Notes: a model not told the origin generated them from the letters alone. Counted from the stretch's first letter, positions 1 through 8,702 are shown. The stretch: 43,324 nt of DNA from Thiobacillus sp. (GCA_030679915.1 JAUXRY010000036.1:1-43324), one strand, 5' to 3'. Numbers and translations are program-made.

Positions 1-63
1 GCGACACCCTGACCTGATCAGAGAGCGCCGTCGAAATGGCAAGTCGATTGCACAGCAGGAATT

Positions 64-96
64 AAAAACGGCATGGAGATTCCACGCCGTTTTTTT
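64..96. terminator. Bidirectional intrinsic terminator
   Basis: Thirteen paired positions (64-76 with 82-94, one A/C mismatch) enclose the loop AGATT. The stem is flanked by an A-run on the left and a T-run on the right, so it can terminate in either direction. It lies 40 bases past the end of the minus-strand envZ gene and would also close a plus-strand gene whose end lies outside or at the window edge. The first 60 bases contain no gene I can identify. Confidence 0.8.
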
Positions 97-135
97 ATGT
101 CGATGATTTGGCTGAAAAGGGGTTTTTCTACAGCG

Positions 136-1422
136 TCAACGCCGGATTTCCAGAACAGCCTCCAGCCCGCCTTGCGGGCGATTCTGTAACATCACTTTCC
201 ATCCATTTGTTTCCGCCAGTTGGCGCACGATCGCCAGCCCCAGCCCTGTTCCGCCCGTGGCTTGTGAGCGCGAGGCTTCCAGCCGGTAAAACGGTCTGAA
301 CACTTTGTCCAGCTGATCGTCAGGAATGCCTGGCCCGGCATCGCGCACGATGACCCGCGCCCGATCCCCCGCACACTCCAGCGTCAATTTGACCGGCGTG
401 TCGCCGCCGTAACGCTGGGCGTTCTGGATCAGGTTGGCGACGATCCGGCGCACCGCAAGGCGACCAGCTTCGATCTCGCACGGCCCGACAGCCGCCCATT
501 CCAAACCCGTATCGGCTGCCAGTTCCTGGAGCAATTCCGTCAGATCAAAATGGCTTCGTGCCTCAGCCTGCGTGGTGCGTGCCAGTGCCAGATAGCCGGT
601 GATGAGCTTGTTCATGTCGGCCAGATCCTTGACCGCACGATCGATGCGTGCCGAATTGGGATCATCACGCAGCATTTCCAGATTGAGCTGCAAACGTGTC
701 ATCGGCGTGCGCAGGTCGTGTGAAATCCCCGCCAGCAAAGTGGTGCGGTTATCCAGCAGTTCACGCACCTCGGTCGCCATGGTGTTGAAGCGGCGCGCCA
801 GTTCGGACAATTCAGCCGGCCCGGTTTCCGGCAACGGTTCGGGCAATTGGCCCGCGCCCACCTGGCTGGCTGCCCGCGACGCACGCGCCAGCGGGACGGT
901 AATACGGCGCACCAGAAACAGCGCGGTCAACAAGCTGAGCAAGGTCCCGACGCCCACCACGGCCATCGCGGCCAGCGGGACCTTGACGGCGTAGCGGTCC
1001 GGAAAAAAGCCGGCGCTTAACGCATGCCCGCCCTGCGGGATGTTCAGCCATACCGCCTTGGAACCGGGTACGCCCCGCAATTTGATATCGGTTTCCACGC
1101 GGCGGCTCAGCGCCGCCTCGATTTCCTTGCGGAATGCAAAACGCGGCGCGTCCACTGACGCACCCACATCGACCGTGGTCAGGCGCAAGCCGTGGCGGCG
1201 CGCCAACTCGTTTTCGAAAGCCTCACGTGTTTTGGGCGGCAGTTCCACCCAGGTTTGCGCGGACAGCACGATCAACCCGGCCAGATCGTCGGCTGAACGC
1301 TCAGCCACCGGAATGATCATGGTGCGGCTGACCACCCAGAACGCTGCTACCTGAAACACGATGAACGACACCGCCAGCGCAAGCGCGGTGCGGGCAAACA
1401 AGGAATGGGGGATAAGCCTCAC
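136..1422 (-). CDS. envZ: Sensor histidine kinase EnvZ
   Basis: Inner-membrane sensor kinase that phosphorylates OmpR, in E. coli in response to osmolarity and envelope state. The 428 residues show a first membrane helix at about 12-33, a periplasmic stretch to about 147, a second helix at about 148-171, a HAMP linker, and a dimerisation box GISHDLRTPMTRL with phospho-acceptor H235. The ATPase follows with the N box (NLIQNAQRYG), DAGPGIP and GGTGLGLAIV, all intact. The start is GTG at 1422, overlapping the ompR stop by four bases (GTGA), so the pair should be translationally coupled. The HisKA box closely matches the E. coli EnvZ version. The stimulus in this organism cannot be read from the sequence. 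Confidence 0.9.
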   Translation of the reverse strand: MRLIPHSLFARTALALAVSFIVFQVAAFWVVSRTMIIPVAERSADDLAGLIVLSAQTWVELPPKTREAFENELARRHGLRLTTVDVGASVDAPRFAFRKEIEAALSRRVETDIKLRGVPGSKAVWLNIPQGGHALSAGFFPDRYAVKVPLAAMAVVGVGTLLSLLTALFLVRRITVPLARASRAASQVGAGQLPEPLPETGPAELSELARRFNTMATEVRELLDNRTTLLAGISHDLRTPMTRLQLNLEMLRDDPNSARIDRAVKDLADMNKLITGYLALARTTQAEARSHFDLTELLQELAADTGLEWAAVGPCEIEAGRLAVRRIVANLIQNAQRYGGDTPVKLTLECAGDRARVIVRDAGPGIPDDQLDKVFRPFYRLEASRSQATGGTGLGLAIVRQLAETNGWKVMLQNRPQGGLEAVLEIRR

Positions 1423-2132
1423 CCTTTACCCTGCGGCACGAACAAGTAGCCCTGCCCGCGCTGGGTGCGGATATAAGCCGGATTGGACGGGTCCTCCTCG
1501 ATTTTCTTGCGCAGCCGATTTACCCGCACATCAATGCTGCGATCAAACGGATCGCGTTCGAATCCGCGTAATTGATCCATCAGCCAGTCACGCGACAGGG
1601 CGCGGTTGGCGTGGGTGACAAAAATTTCCAGCAATTCGTATTCGCCGGTGGTCAGCATGATTTCATCGCTGTCACGGTTCAGCGTCCGGGAATCGAGATT
1701 GACGCTGAACGGGCCAAACTGGAACCGTTTGGCCATTTCGGCCGGCGCGGGGATGGCCGCACCGCTTTGACGCCGCATCACCGCCCGAATCCGTGCCAGG
1801 AGTTCGCGCGGATTGAAGGGTTTGGGCAGGTAATCATCGGCGCCGACTTCGAGACCGATGATGCGATCGATATCCTCGCCCTTGGCCGACAACATGATGA
1901 TGGGCGGAAATCCCGGTTGAGCACGCAGCCGGCGCGCAACCGACAGGCCATCTTCTCCCGGCATCATCCAGTCGAGCACCAGCAGGTCGAGCAGCCGGGT
2001 GGCCAACAGGGTATCCAGTGCGCGCGCATCTTCGGCAGTTTCGACCGCGTAACCCTGGGTGGCCAGGTATTCGGCCACCAACTCGCGGATACCGGGGTCG
2101 TCGTCAGTCACATAAATGGTGTCTTTTTCCAT
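1419..2132 (-). CDS. ompR: Response regulator OmpR
   Basis: DNA-binding response regulator, partner of the overlapping EnvZ. The 237 residues begin with a receiver domain: acidic pocket D10-D12, phospho-acceptor D54 in LVLDWMMPGEDGLS, and K104 in the OmpR-type run DDYLPKPFNPRELLARIRAV. A winged-helix effector domain of the OmpR/PhoB type follows, with RSIDVRVNRLRKKIEEDP and the wing GQGYLFVP. The start is ATG at 2132 with no strong ribosome-binding site. It is divergent from a small secreted protein gene across 153 bases that hold a tandem GTTACA repeat, so it may control itself and its neighbours (inference). Confidence 0.92.
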   Translation of the reverse strand: MEKDTIYVTDDDPGIRELVAEYLATQGYAVETAEDARALDTLLATRLLDLLVLDWMMPGEDGLSVARRLRAQPGFPPIIMLSAKGEDIDRIIGLEVGADDYLPKPFNPRELLARIRAVMRRQSGAAIPAPAEMAKRFQFGPFSVNLDSRTLNRDSDEIMLTTGEYELLEIFVTHANRALSRDWLMDQLRGFERDPFDRSIDVRVNRLRKKIEEDPSNPAYIRTQRGQGYLFVPQGKG

Positions 2133-2175
2133 GCGGCAACTATAGCAGCGGAGTTGGGTACCTATTCCCCTCCCG

Positions 2176-2215
2176 GTTACACACTGTTACAAAATCGTTC
2201 TTGCGTGAAACAGTG
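2176..2215. promoter_or_regulatory. Candidate OmpR-family binding site
   Basis: Two exact GTTACA copies start at 2176 and 2186, a 10-base period, which is the same-face direct-repeat geometry used by OmpR/PhoB-family dimers. The segment also matches most of the RstA-type consensus TACATNTNGTTACA as I recall it. A separate 7-base inverted repeat pairs CACTGTT at 2182-2188 with AACAGTG at 2209-2215. The site lies between divergent ompR and the gene at 2286. Binding by this OmpR is inference. Confidence 0.45.
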
Positions 2216-2285
2216 CGCTTACTTTCCTCAACCAAACTGTGAAACATGGAAGCGAAGCAACGCAACCATCCCACTGGAGAAAAAG

Positions 2286-2567
2286 ATGAATGCTCGAAAC
2301 AACTTGATTCTTGGCGCTGCTGTTTTAGGACTGGCGCTAGCTGCTCCGGTTCAGGCTGCACCGGTTTTTATTGATGGTTCGTTCATCGTGGCCAAGCGTG
2401 ACCAAGCTGACGAAGCCCGTCAGGACAAGCGCGATGCCCGCAAGGGTGACCGCCGTGACGCCAGACATGAAGCCGGACACGAAACACCACCGGGCTATGG
2501 CTACGGTTATGAGCGTCGCCAGCAGGAAAAGAACGAACAGGATGATCGCTCACGCGACCGTCGCTAA
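2286..2567 (+). CDS. Small secreted charged protein, unknown function
   Basis: I do not recognise a family. The 93-residue product has a clear Sec signal peptide (about 1-24, cleavage likely after PVQA) and a short APVFIDGSF segment. The remainder is extremely hydrophilic, dominated by Arg, Asp, Lys and Glu, with a central GYGYGYE patch. It should be periplasmic or secreted and is probably largely disordered. The ATG at 2286 was chosen because it follows a GGAG site and opens the signal peptide; the reading frame stays open far upstream, but that part is antisense to ompR. It is first of three consecutive genes for small exported proteins, 36 bases before the next. Hypothetical, but the signal peptide and ribosome-binding site make it credible. 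Confidence 0.7.
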   Translation: MNARNNLILGAAVLGLALAAPVQAAPVFIDGSFIVAKRDQADEARQDKRDARKGDRRDARHEAGHETPPGYGYGYERRQQEKNEQDDRSRDRR

Positions 2568-2603
2568 ACCCCACTGGTTCAATTGAAGTCAAGGAGAGTA
2601 AGC

Positions 2604-3194
2604 ATGAAAACACGCACGTTTAACACCACCCTGATTGCTGCATTGCTTGCTGCCACGGGAACAGCCCAGGCCGCCCACCCGCAGCCAGACAACGACGGCG
2701 ACGGTTTCACTGCACGCGCCCAAGTGCTCTCCAGCACTCCGATCTACGACACGGTCAACGAGCCGCGCCGTGAGTGCTGGACCGAAACAGTCGGCCATGA
2801 AAGCCGCAGCTATCGCGACGGCAACAATACCGGCAGCACCGTATTGGGCGCAATCGCAGGCGGCCTGTTGGGCTCCACCGTCGGCAAGGGTAACGGCAAG
2901 GTTGCCGCTGCAGCAGTCGGCGCAGCGACCGGCGCCGTGGTCGGGAGCCGCTGGAATAATGGAAGCAGCCGCTACGAATCAAGCCCGCGTCAGGTAGAAC
3001 GCTGCCGCACGACTGAAAACTATCGTCAGGTGGTGAGTGGTTATGACGTGCGCTACCGCTTCCAGGGTCGCGAGTACAACACCCGCCTGCCAAACGATCC
3101 CGGCAAGTGGCTGACCCTGAATGTGAGTTTCAACGTGGCTGAAGATCAGCGGCCCGGTCGCTGGAACAACAGCTATTACGACCGTAACGATTAA
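2604..3194 (+). CDS. Glycine-zipper 2TM-domain surface protein
   Basis: A 196-residue exported protein related to the 17 kDa surface antigen / glycine-zipper 2TM group of envelope proteins. It has a signal peptide (about 1-24, ending AQA), then a region with the motif RRECW found in many such proteins. A glycine-zipper hairpin follows at about 72-115 (VLGAIAGGLLGSTVGKGNGK ... GAATGAVVGS). The C-terminal half includes VVSGYDVRYRFQGREYNTRLP, typical of the proteobacterial branch. No lipobox cysteine is seen at the cleavage site, so it is probably not a lipoprotein. The start at ATG 2604 follows a strong AAGGAGAG site. Family members are envelope proteins often tied to stress or integrity; the precise role is unknown. 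Confidence 0.8.
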   Translation: MKTRTFNTTLIAALLAATGTAQAAHPQPDNDGDGFTARAQVLSSTPIYDTVNEPRRECWTETVGHESRSYRDGNNTGSTVLGAIAGGLLGSTVGKGNGKVAAAAVGAATGAVVGSRWNNGSSRYESSPRQVERCRTTENYRQVVSGYDVRYRFQGREYNTRLPNDPGKWLTLNVSFNVAEDQRPGRWNNSYYDRND

Positions 3195-3241
3195 TGCCTC
3201 GTTGAGTGCAGACGTTACAATTTTTCAAAGGAGATAGCGCC

Positions 3242-3595
3242 ATGTTACGAACCCTTCTCATTGCAACAGCCCTGCTGACCACCTCGGGGGCAGCCCTTGC
3301 CCGCGATGGTCGTGTGATCTCGGTTGAACCCAGCTTCAGCGTCTCGTTCGGTACCCGTCACCACGATGGCTATCGTGTGCAGTATGAATCAGGTGGCCAT
3401 CACTACTGGGGGCATTCCGACCATCATCCAGGCCAATATTACGTGCTGCCGCCCCAGCATTACGTGCAGTCAAACTACGGCTACCGTGATCATGGCTGGC
3501 GTGGGCATGACCGGCACCACTGGAAAGGCTACCGCGAAAACAGGCACCATGATCGCCACGAAGATCGTGAGTACCGCCATCACGACAGAGATTGA
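3242..3595 (+). CDS. Histidine-rich exported protein
   Basis: A 117-residue product with a signal peptide (about 1-20, ending ALA). The mature part of about 97 residues is very rich in His (about 17), Tyr, Arg and Asp, clustered as GGHHYWGHSDHH, HDRHHW and RHHDRHEDR. Such composition can bind transition metals such as nickel, copper or zinc, but no defined metal-binding fold is recognisable, so metal handling is inference. The start ATG at 3242 sits behind AAAGGAG at 3227-3233. It is third in the run of small exported proteins downstream of the ompR-facing intergenic region and is closed by a terminator at 3638-3664. Confidence 0.7.
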   Translation: MLRTLLIATALLTTSGAALARDGRVISVEPSFSVSFGTRHHDGYRVQYESGGHHYWGHSDHHPGQYYVLPPQHYVQSNYGYRDHGWRGHDRHHWKGYRENRHHDRHEDREYRHHDRD

Positions 3596-3637
3596 ATCTG
3601 GGTTGCGCCCGATATGACAGCCGGGTGAATGCTCCCT

Positions 3638-3664
3638 ACGCTCCCTGCATGCGGGGAGCGTTTA
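3638..3664. terminator. Intrinsic terminator between convergent genes
   Basis: An 8-pair stem (3638-3645 with 3654-3661, ACGCTCCC/GGGAGCGT) with an 8-base loop is followed by a short T-rich run. It sits just after the histidine-rich gene and against the end of the minus-strand reductase gene, so it probably serves the plus strand mainly. The poly-T tract is short. Confidence 0.6.
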
Positions 3665-4408
3665 TTCGTGGTGAATCACGAAAGCCACTTCGGTGGTGAA
3701 ATTACCGACCCCGCGATGGTTGGTCAGCGTCCAGCCCGTGTCCTTGAGATGGTGCGTCAGCTCACGCGTCATCTCAGGGTTGCCGCAAATCATCACGCGG
3801 TCCTGTTCAGGATCGGGCACGGGGAGACCGAGGCGTTGTGACAAAGTGCCGAATCGGAACAAATCCCCGCCACGCTCAGGCGTGGGGAATGGCTCGCGCG
3901 TCACGGTAGGCACGTAACGCAACTGTGGATTGTTGAGCGCTTCAATTTCTTCGCGGTAAGCCAGCTCAGCTGCCGTGCGTACAGAATGCACCAGCGCGAC
4001 CGTTTCATAGCGTGCATAAAGCGCGGGATCACGGATGAGACTGATGAATGGCGCCAATCCGGTGCCGGTTGCCAGCAGATAAAGCGTGCGCCCCGGTAGC
4101 ACGTGGTTAAGCGTGAGTGAGCCGGTAGCCTTGCTATTGACCCATACGCTGTCACCCGGACGAATCTGCGCCAGCTTCCCGGTCAGCGGGCCATCGGGTA
4201 CGTGGATACTGAGAAACTCCAGGTGATCGCGGTCGGTGGTGGAGACGATGGAATAAGCGCGCGCCACCATCTTGCCTTCCTGCTTCAATCCGATCGTGAC
4301 GAATTCGCCGTTTTCAAACTTGAAATCAAGCGGGCGGCTCAGCGTAAAGCTGAACGTTTTTTCTGACCATGGGCGGACTGACTGGACGGTTTGCTCACTG
4401 TAAGGCAT
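3662..4408 (-). CDS. fpr: Ferredoxin--NADP(+) reductase
   Basis: A cytoplasmic FAD enzyme that moves electrons between NADPH and ferredoxin or flavodoxin, used in iron-sulfur and oxidative-stress metabolism. The 248 residues carry the FAD-binding RAYSIVS motif at 50-56, the FAD/NADP-domain segment ATGTGLAPFISLIRD at about 113-127, and the NADP-side VMICGNPEM. Length fits the bacterial Fpr group (about 248-260). The C-terminus reads FVIHHE rather than the common aromatic-containing short tail, so the terminal residue that stacks on the flavin may differ. A GAGGA site in front of ATG 4408 overlaps the end of cca (10-base gap), implying co-transcription and coupling with cca. Confidence 0.9.
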   Translation of the reverse strand: MPYSEQTVQSVRPWSEKTFSFTLSRPLDFKFENGEFVTIGLKQEGKMVARAYSIVSTTDRDHLEFLSIHVPDGPLTGKLAQIRPGDSVWVNSKATGSLTLNHVLPGRTLYLLATGTGLAPFISLIRDPALYARYETVALVHSVRTAAELAYREEIEALNNPQLRYVPTVTREPFPTPERGGDLFRFGTLSQRLGLPVPDPEQDRVMICGNPEMTRELTHHLKDTGWTLTNHRGVGNFTTEVAFVIHHE

Positions 4409-4418
4409 GTTTTTTTCC

Positions 4419-5636
4419 TCAAGAAATCTGTTTTCGCCAAAAATCGACTGCGTTCACGCGGGCACGAAACACGGCCTCACGAATTTTATCTGGCGCGGCT
4501 AACCGTGCGACTGCGCCAGCATCCACGCCGCGTGCCACTGCAAAGGCCCGTTGCAGATAAGCCGGCGGCGGGTAGTCGCGCGTTTCATAGCCTGGCCGGC
4601 CGCGAAAGTCGCATTCACAGGCCTGCAACATTTCGCCAAAGCGCTCAGTGCGGCGAAACGCATCAACGCGTTCTAGTAATTCGACGACGGTGGCGGCGCG
4701 CAGTTCCAGCGCGCGGTGAACATTGCCGTGATCCCGCGCCACCGCAATAGCCAACTCGCGGCATTCGACCGGCACGCGGATGCGCTCGCTGAGCGCGCGT
4801 ACCAATTCCACGCTCTTGGCTTCATGGCCATGATGTTTCGGCCAGCGTTCGGGCGGCGTCACGCCTTTACCGAGATCGTGCGTCAATGCGGCAAAGCGTA
4901 CCGCCAGACTGGCTTTTTGCTGCGCGGCCCAGTCCACGACCAGCATAACGTGCACGCCGGTATCGATTTCGGGATGGTATTCCGGCGGCTGCGGCACGCC
5001 GAACAGGCGGTCAATTTCGGGAAACAGCCGTGCCAGAGCGCCGCAGTCGCGCAGCACCTGGAACATGCGTGAGGGTTGCGCTTCCATCAAACCGCGTGCA
5101 ACTTCCTGCCACACCCGTTCGGAAACCAGCGCGTCGATTTCGCCGTTGTTGACCATCTGCCGCATCAAGGCGTTGGTCTCCGGCGCCACGGAAAAATCGG
5201 TAAAGCGGGCGGCAAATCGCGCCACCCGCAATATTCGAACCGGGTCTTCGGCAAAGGCCTCGCTCATATGGCGAAACACGCGCGCCACCAGATCGCGCTG
5301 GCCGCCGTAGGGATCGACCAGCACGCCGGCCTCGTCTTCGGCGATGGCATTAATGGTGAGATCGCGCCGCTGCAAGTCTTCTTCCAGCGTGACTTCAGGC
5401 GCGGCGTAGACCTTGAAACCCTTATAGCCGAGCCCGGACTTGCGCTCGGTGCGCGCCAACGCGTATTCGGCATGCGTTTCAGGATGCAAAAAAACCGGAA
5501 AGTCCTTGCCCACCGGTTGATAGCCTTGCGCCAGCATTTGCTCGGGGGTCGCACCCACCACGACGTAATCGCGATCGACTACGGGCAGGCCAAGCAACCG
5601 ATCGCGTACTGCACCGCCCACGATGTAGGTTTTCAT
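4419..5636 (-). CDS. cca: Multifunctional CCA-adding tRNA nucleotidyltransferase
   Basis: Adds or repairs the 3' CCA of tRNAs without a template. The 405 residues begin with the class II polymerase signature [10 protein letters not shown] (7-16) and catalytic acids D21 and D23 in DRDYVVVG. The flexible-loop segment ARTERKSG and the nucleotide-selecting region [10 protein letters not shown] and [16 protein letters not shown] are close to E. coli Cca. A C-terminal HD phosphohydrolase domain is present ([11 protein letters not shown] at 253-254; HGHE; ARDHGN), which gives the gamma/beta-proteobacterial enzyme its phosphatase and phosphodiesterase activities. It lies 15 bases downstream of the NDUFA9-like gene and just upstream of fpr. 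Confidence 0.95.
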   Translation of the reverse strand: MKTYIVGGAVRDRLLGLPVVDRDYVVVGATPEQMLAQGYQPVGKDFPVFLHPETHAEYALARTERKSGLGYKGFKVYAAPEVTLEEDLQRRDLTINAIAEDEAGVLVDPYGGQRDLVARVFRHMSEAFAEDPVRILRVARFAARFTDFSVAPETNALMRQMVNNGEIDALVSERVWQEVARGLMEAQPSRMFQVLRDCGALARLFPEIDRLFGVPQPPEYHPEIDTGVHVMLVVDWAAQQKASLAVRFAALTHDLGKGVTPPERWPKHHGHEAKSVELVRALSERIRVPVECRELAIAVARDHGNVHRALELRAATVVELLERVDAFRRTERFGEMLQACECDFRGRPGYETRDYPPPAYLQRAFAVARGVDAGAVARLAAPDKIREAVFRARVNAVDFWRKQIS

Positions 5637-5651
5637 CGCGGCACGCTGGCG

Positions 5652-6689
5652 TTAGCGGCGGGCGCTCTCGCGGTAGCCTTCGTAGCGCGCACGCGGGGAA
5701 TCAGCGCGCAGATACTCGGGCGCAATGGCTTCGAGCGTGGCGGGCTCGAAATCGAACACCGACGGCCAGCCTCCGCTGCAGACGTTGTCTACACTCATGG
5801 CGTAGAAATTATCGCGCGTCATGAGCTTTTTGCCGGGTTTGAACTCGAGCGCCCAAGCTTGCAAATAAGACAAGAAACCGCCGAGCGGGAAAATGGTCCG
5901 CTGCTTGCCGGTGACTTCACCCACGTAGGTCACCAGTTCCTGCAGGCTGTAAGACGTGGGGCCGCACAAGTCGTAAGTCTGGCCGAAGGTGGCGGTGTTA
6001 TCGAGGCTGTCGGCGAATGCGCGTGCCACATCTTCCACATGCACCGGCGCAAAGCGCGCGGTTGCGGCTGCCAGCGGCAGTACGGGGAACAGCTTCAAAA
6101 GTCGGGCAAACATGGTCAGGAAAGCATCGCCGCGACCAAATATGACGGACGGACGAAACACGGTAACGTTGAGGCCGTAACCATGAATGAACTTGGGCCC
6201 ATTCAGATACCAGCTCTCGTGATCGGTATGCTTCATTCCGGCCTCGCGCACCAGCGCTTCGGCAACGCCTTTCGAACGTTGATAGGCTGAGCGGGAATTC
6301 GGGTTGGCGCCCAACGCACTCATGTGCAGCAGCCGCTGCACCCCCGATTCGCCACAGGCATGGATGACCTTGCGCGGCAACTCAATGTGGATTTTATGGA
6401 AATCACCCCGACGCTCGCTGGGCAGGTCTGCCCGCCCAATATTGGCTTCATGCAGGATGCCGACCAGGTTGATGACCGCATCCATCCCGCGAAAATGCTG
6501 GATGAGTTCCTGCTGGTCATGCACGTCGGCCTCGATCACTTCTACCGTGGGCAGCAGGATCAGCTCCTTGGCCATTTCGCGACGGTGGCTCAGCACACGG
6601 ACATGGAGGCCGCGCGCTGCGAGCTGGCTGACGAGATGGGTACCGACAAAGCCGGAGCCGCCGAGGATGCAGATGCGTTCAATCTTCAT
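5652..6689 (-). CDS. NDUFA9-like NAD(P)-binding epimerase/dehydratase
   Basis: A short-chain dehydrogenase-like protein of the atypical SDR group often named complex I NDUFA9 subunit family in proteobacteria. The 345 residues start with the dinucleotide-binding GGSGFVGTHL at 10-19, followed by acidic ADVHD, the strand VINLVGIL, and MSALGANPNSRSAYQRSKG, which holds the SDR-like Tyr-x3-Lys (YQRSK). TVFRPSVIFGRGD and HVEDVARAF are further family signatures. About 20 extra residues (153-172, including HESWYLNGPKFIHG) separate the SK helix from TVFRPSVIFG compared with the relatives I remember. The true substrate is unknown; a role with quinones or complex I is only suggested by the family name. 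It is probably in one operon with slt upstream and cca-fpr downstream. Confidence 0.8.
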   Translation of the reverse strand: MKIERICILGGSGFVGTHLVSQLAARGLHVRVLSHRREMAKELILLPTVEVIEADVHDQQELIQHFRGMDAVINLVGILHEANIGRADLPSERRGDFHKIHIELPRKVIHACGESGVQRLLHMSALGANPNSRSAYQRSKGVAEALVREAGMKHTDHESWYLNGPKFIHGYGLNVTVFRPSVIFGRGDAFLTMFARLLKLFPVLPLAAATARFAPVHVEDVARAFADSLDNTATFGQTYDLCGPTSYSLQELVTYVGEVTGKQRTIFPLGGFLSYLQAWALEFKPGKKLMTRDNFYAMSVDNVCSGGWPSVFDFEPATLEAIAPEYLRADSPRARYEGYRESARR

Positions 6690-6740
6690 GGTGGTTTACG
6701 TTTGAAAAAGGTGGGGTTCGTATATAAGGCATTGCTGATT

Positions 6741-8702
6741 CTAATCGCCTGAACGCGAGAGTTCCAGTGCATTATCCGAATCAGGCAGAGGTTGCATCGA
6801 GGTTTGGCGCGCAGGCACCGTACCCAGCCGGTCTTTCAGCAACACCGAAGGTTGACCAAAGCGCACAGCGTAATACATGGCGTTGCTCATGACTTTCTTG
6901 ACGTAATCCCGTGTTTCAGCAAAGGGAATCGACTCGATGTAGACCGCAGACTCCATCGACACGCTATCGCGCCATCGCTGGGCACGGCTGGGGCCCGCAT
7001 TGTAGGCAGCAGTGGCGAGAACAGGTGAACCGTCCAGTGTGGTTTGAACGTGTTTCAGGTAATAGGCGCCGAATTGAATGTTTTTGGCAGGGTCTTGCAT
7101 CTCGCTCGGGTCAAATCCCTTGATACCGAGCCGATTTGCAATCCAGCGCGCGGTGGCTGGCATGATCTGCATCAATCCCGAGGCACCGACACCGGAACGC
7201 GCAACGTTGATGAAGCGGCTTTCCTGCCGCATCAGACCAAACACCCATGCCTCGTCGATCTGATTCTCACGCGCAGCCTGTTGCGCCAGTTCCCGGTAAG
7301 GCGCAATGAAACGCAAATCAAAATCGTGCAATTCACGCGTGCGCTCGGCGGTGTTGATGGCGCGGTCATACCATTCATTACGGCGTGCCAGTTCGGCCGC
7401 TGCCAATAACTGTGGATCGGTCATTTCACGAATCGCCCAGTTCCATTCCTGCGTGGCGTCGCTGCGCAAACCCAGGTCTTGCAAGGCAAGCGCACGCGCA
7501 ATACCTGGGTCGCGCGCAATCGCTGCCAGGTCATTTCCGCCCATTTTGATGTTGATGGTGGGCGCCTGCGCCACCGGGCCCAACTCTTCCTGGGCCAATT
7601 GGCCGTAATAGTGATATTCGCGTGACAGCCCCAGAAAAATGGTATTTGCGGCGAGACGCTGACCGCTCGCCAACAGCGCGCGTGCGCGCCAGTATCGCCA
7701 CGCCGGCTGCGCTTGCATGCTATCGGTCATGCTGTTAATCACACGCTGTACGGCAGGCCAGTCACCCGCGCGCAGTGCCGCCCGCGCCCACCATTCACGC
7801 TGATAATCATTGACCCCCAACACCCCTGCCTGCTGATACCACGACAAGGCAACCGGCTCATGGCGACGCGCCGCCCAGGTTGCCAGGCGTGCCCAGGCAA
7901 GGCTCATTTCATTCGAGTTGAACTGCGACAGGCGCTTGCGTAAAGCCTGCTCCGCTTCACTGGAACTGCGTTTTGCCAGTTGATTGAGCGCATATAAAGC
8001 CATTTCGCGATCGCCACGCTGGTTCATATCGAGGCTGCTTCCACCGAGCAAACGCCAGGGCTCGCTGATGGCCTGATCGAGCTGCGCCGCCTGCGGGCGG
8101 TCAGCCACGGCCAGGTTATTTGCCACCGATTTGGCCACACCGGGATTGCCCGCATCCAGCGCCATTCGGAAGCGCCGCCAGACATCTTCCTGGTTGATCA
8201 ATCCCGTTTCAATCAGTTTCCCGAACAAAGGCGTGCAAGCAGACGGCAAGTCACGCCCGCTAAACCACATCGAGACGGCTTCGCGCAGGCGCTCTGGATT
8301 GCCCTGCGACCACTCGGCGCGATAGGCGTAACACTGATGTGCCGGATCCGGCTTGGCGAGGCGTGGATACTCGGCCAGATACAGCGACCAGGCTTCACGC
8401 GCACCCAGCGACTTCAGCCAGTCGGCACGCAGTATTTCGGCCAGCCGACTGCCCGGATAACGTGCCAGAAAGTCGGCGATGCGCGCTTCGTCGTTAAGGC
8501 TGGCCAGCACCAAACGCCAATATTCGACATAAGGCAGCAAGACATGGTCGTCCGGCACATCGCGCGCCACGCGTTCCAGGGTTGCCAAATTTCGTGCGGC
8601 AAAAGCCTGACGTGACTGTTGAACGGCAGCATCACCCGATACTGCCCAGACAGGCGCCACAGACAGCATCCCCAACAGGGAAAAAAGCATGATTCGAAAC
8701 AT
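6741..8702 (-). CDS. slt: Soluble lytic murein transglycosylase
   Basis: A periplasmic enzyme that cleaves peptidoglycan to 1,6-anhydromuropeptides during wall turnover. The 653 residues have a signal peptide (MFRIMLFSLLGMLSVAPVWA), a long alpha-helical superhelical region, and a C-terminal goose-type lysozyme domain. That domain shows the catalytic Glu in RQESRFINVARSGVGASGLM, then QIMPATARWIA, NIQFGAYYL and AAYNAGP. Length matches E. coli Slt70 (about 645). I chose ATG 8702 because it opens the signal peptide; the frame runs upstream into ilvA but those residues look non-coding. No strong ribosome-binding site is visible. The spacing to ilvA upstream is 70 bases. Confidence 0.92.
   Translation of the reverse strand: MFRIMLFSLLGMLSVAPVWAVSGDAAVQQSRQAFAARNLATLERVARDVPDDHVLLPYVEYWRLVLASLNDEARIADFLARYPGSRLAEILRADWLKSLGAREAWSLYLAEYPRLAKPDPAHQCYAYRAEWSQGNPERLREAVSMWFSGRDLPSACTPLFGKLIETGLINQEDVWRRFRMALDAGNPGVAKSVANNLAVADRPQAAQLDQAISEPWRLLGGSSLDMNQRGDREMALYALNQLAKRSSSEAEQALRKRLSQFNSNEMSLAWARLATWAARRHEPVALSWYQQAGVLGVNDYQREWWARAALRAGDWPAVQRVINSMTDSMQAQPAWRYWRARALLASGQRLAANTIFLGLSREYHYYGQLAQEELGPVAQAPTINIKMGGNDLAAIARDPGIARALALQDLGLRSDATQEWNWAIREMTDPQLLAAAELARRNEWYDRAINTAERTRELHDFDLRFIAPYRELAQQAARENQIDEAWVFGLMRQESRFINVARSGVGASGLMQIMPATARWIANRLGIKGFDPSEMQDPAKNIQFGAYYLKHVQTTLDGSPVLATAAYNAGPSRAQRWRDSVSMESAVYIESIPFAETRDYVKKVMSNAMYYAVRFGQPSVLLKDRLGTVPARQTSMQPLPDSDNALELSRSGD

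Noticed and set aside
1572..2285. Extended N-terminus for the small charged exported protein
   Set aside because: This part lies antisense to ompR; the ATG at 2286 has a ribosome-binding site and opens a signal peptide.
5076..6290. Long open frame of 404 codons on the plus strand
   Set aside because: It is antisense to cca and the NDUFA9-like gene, which are both clearly real; the translation has no recognisable domain and reflects high-GC codon bias.
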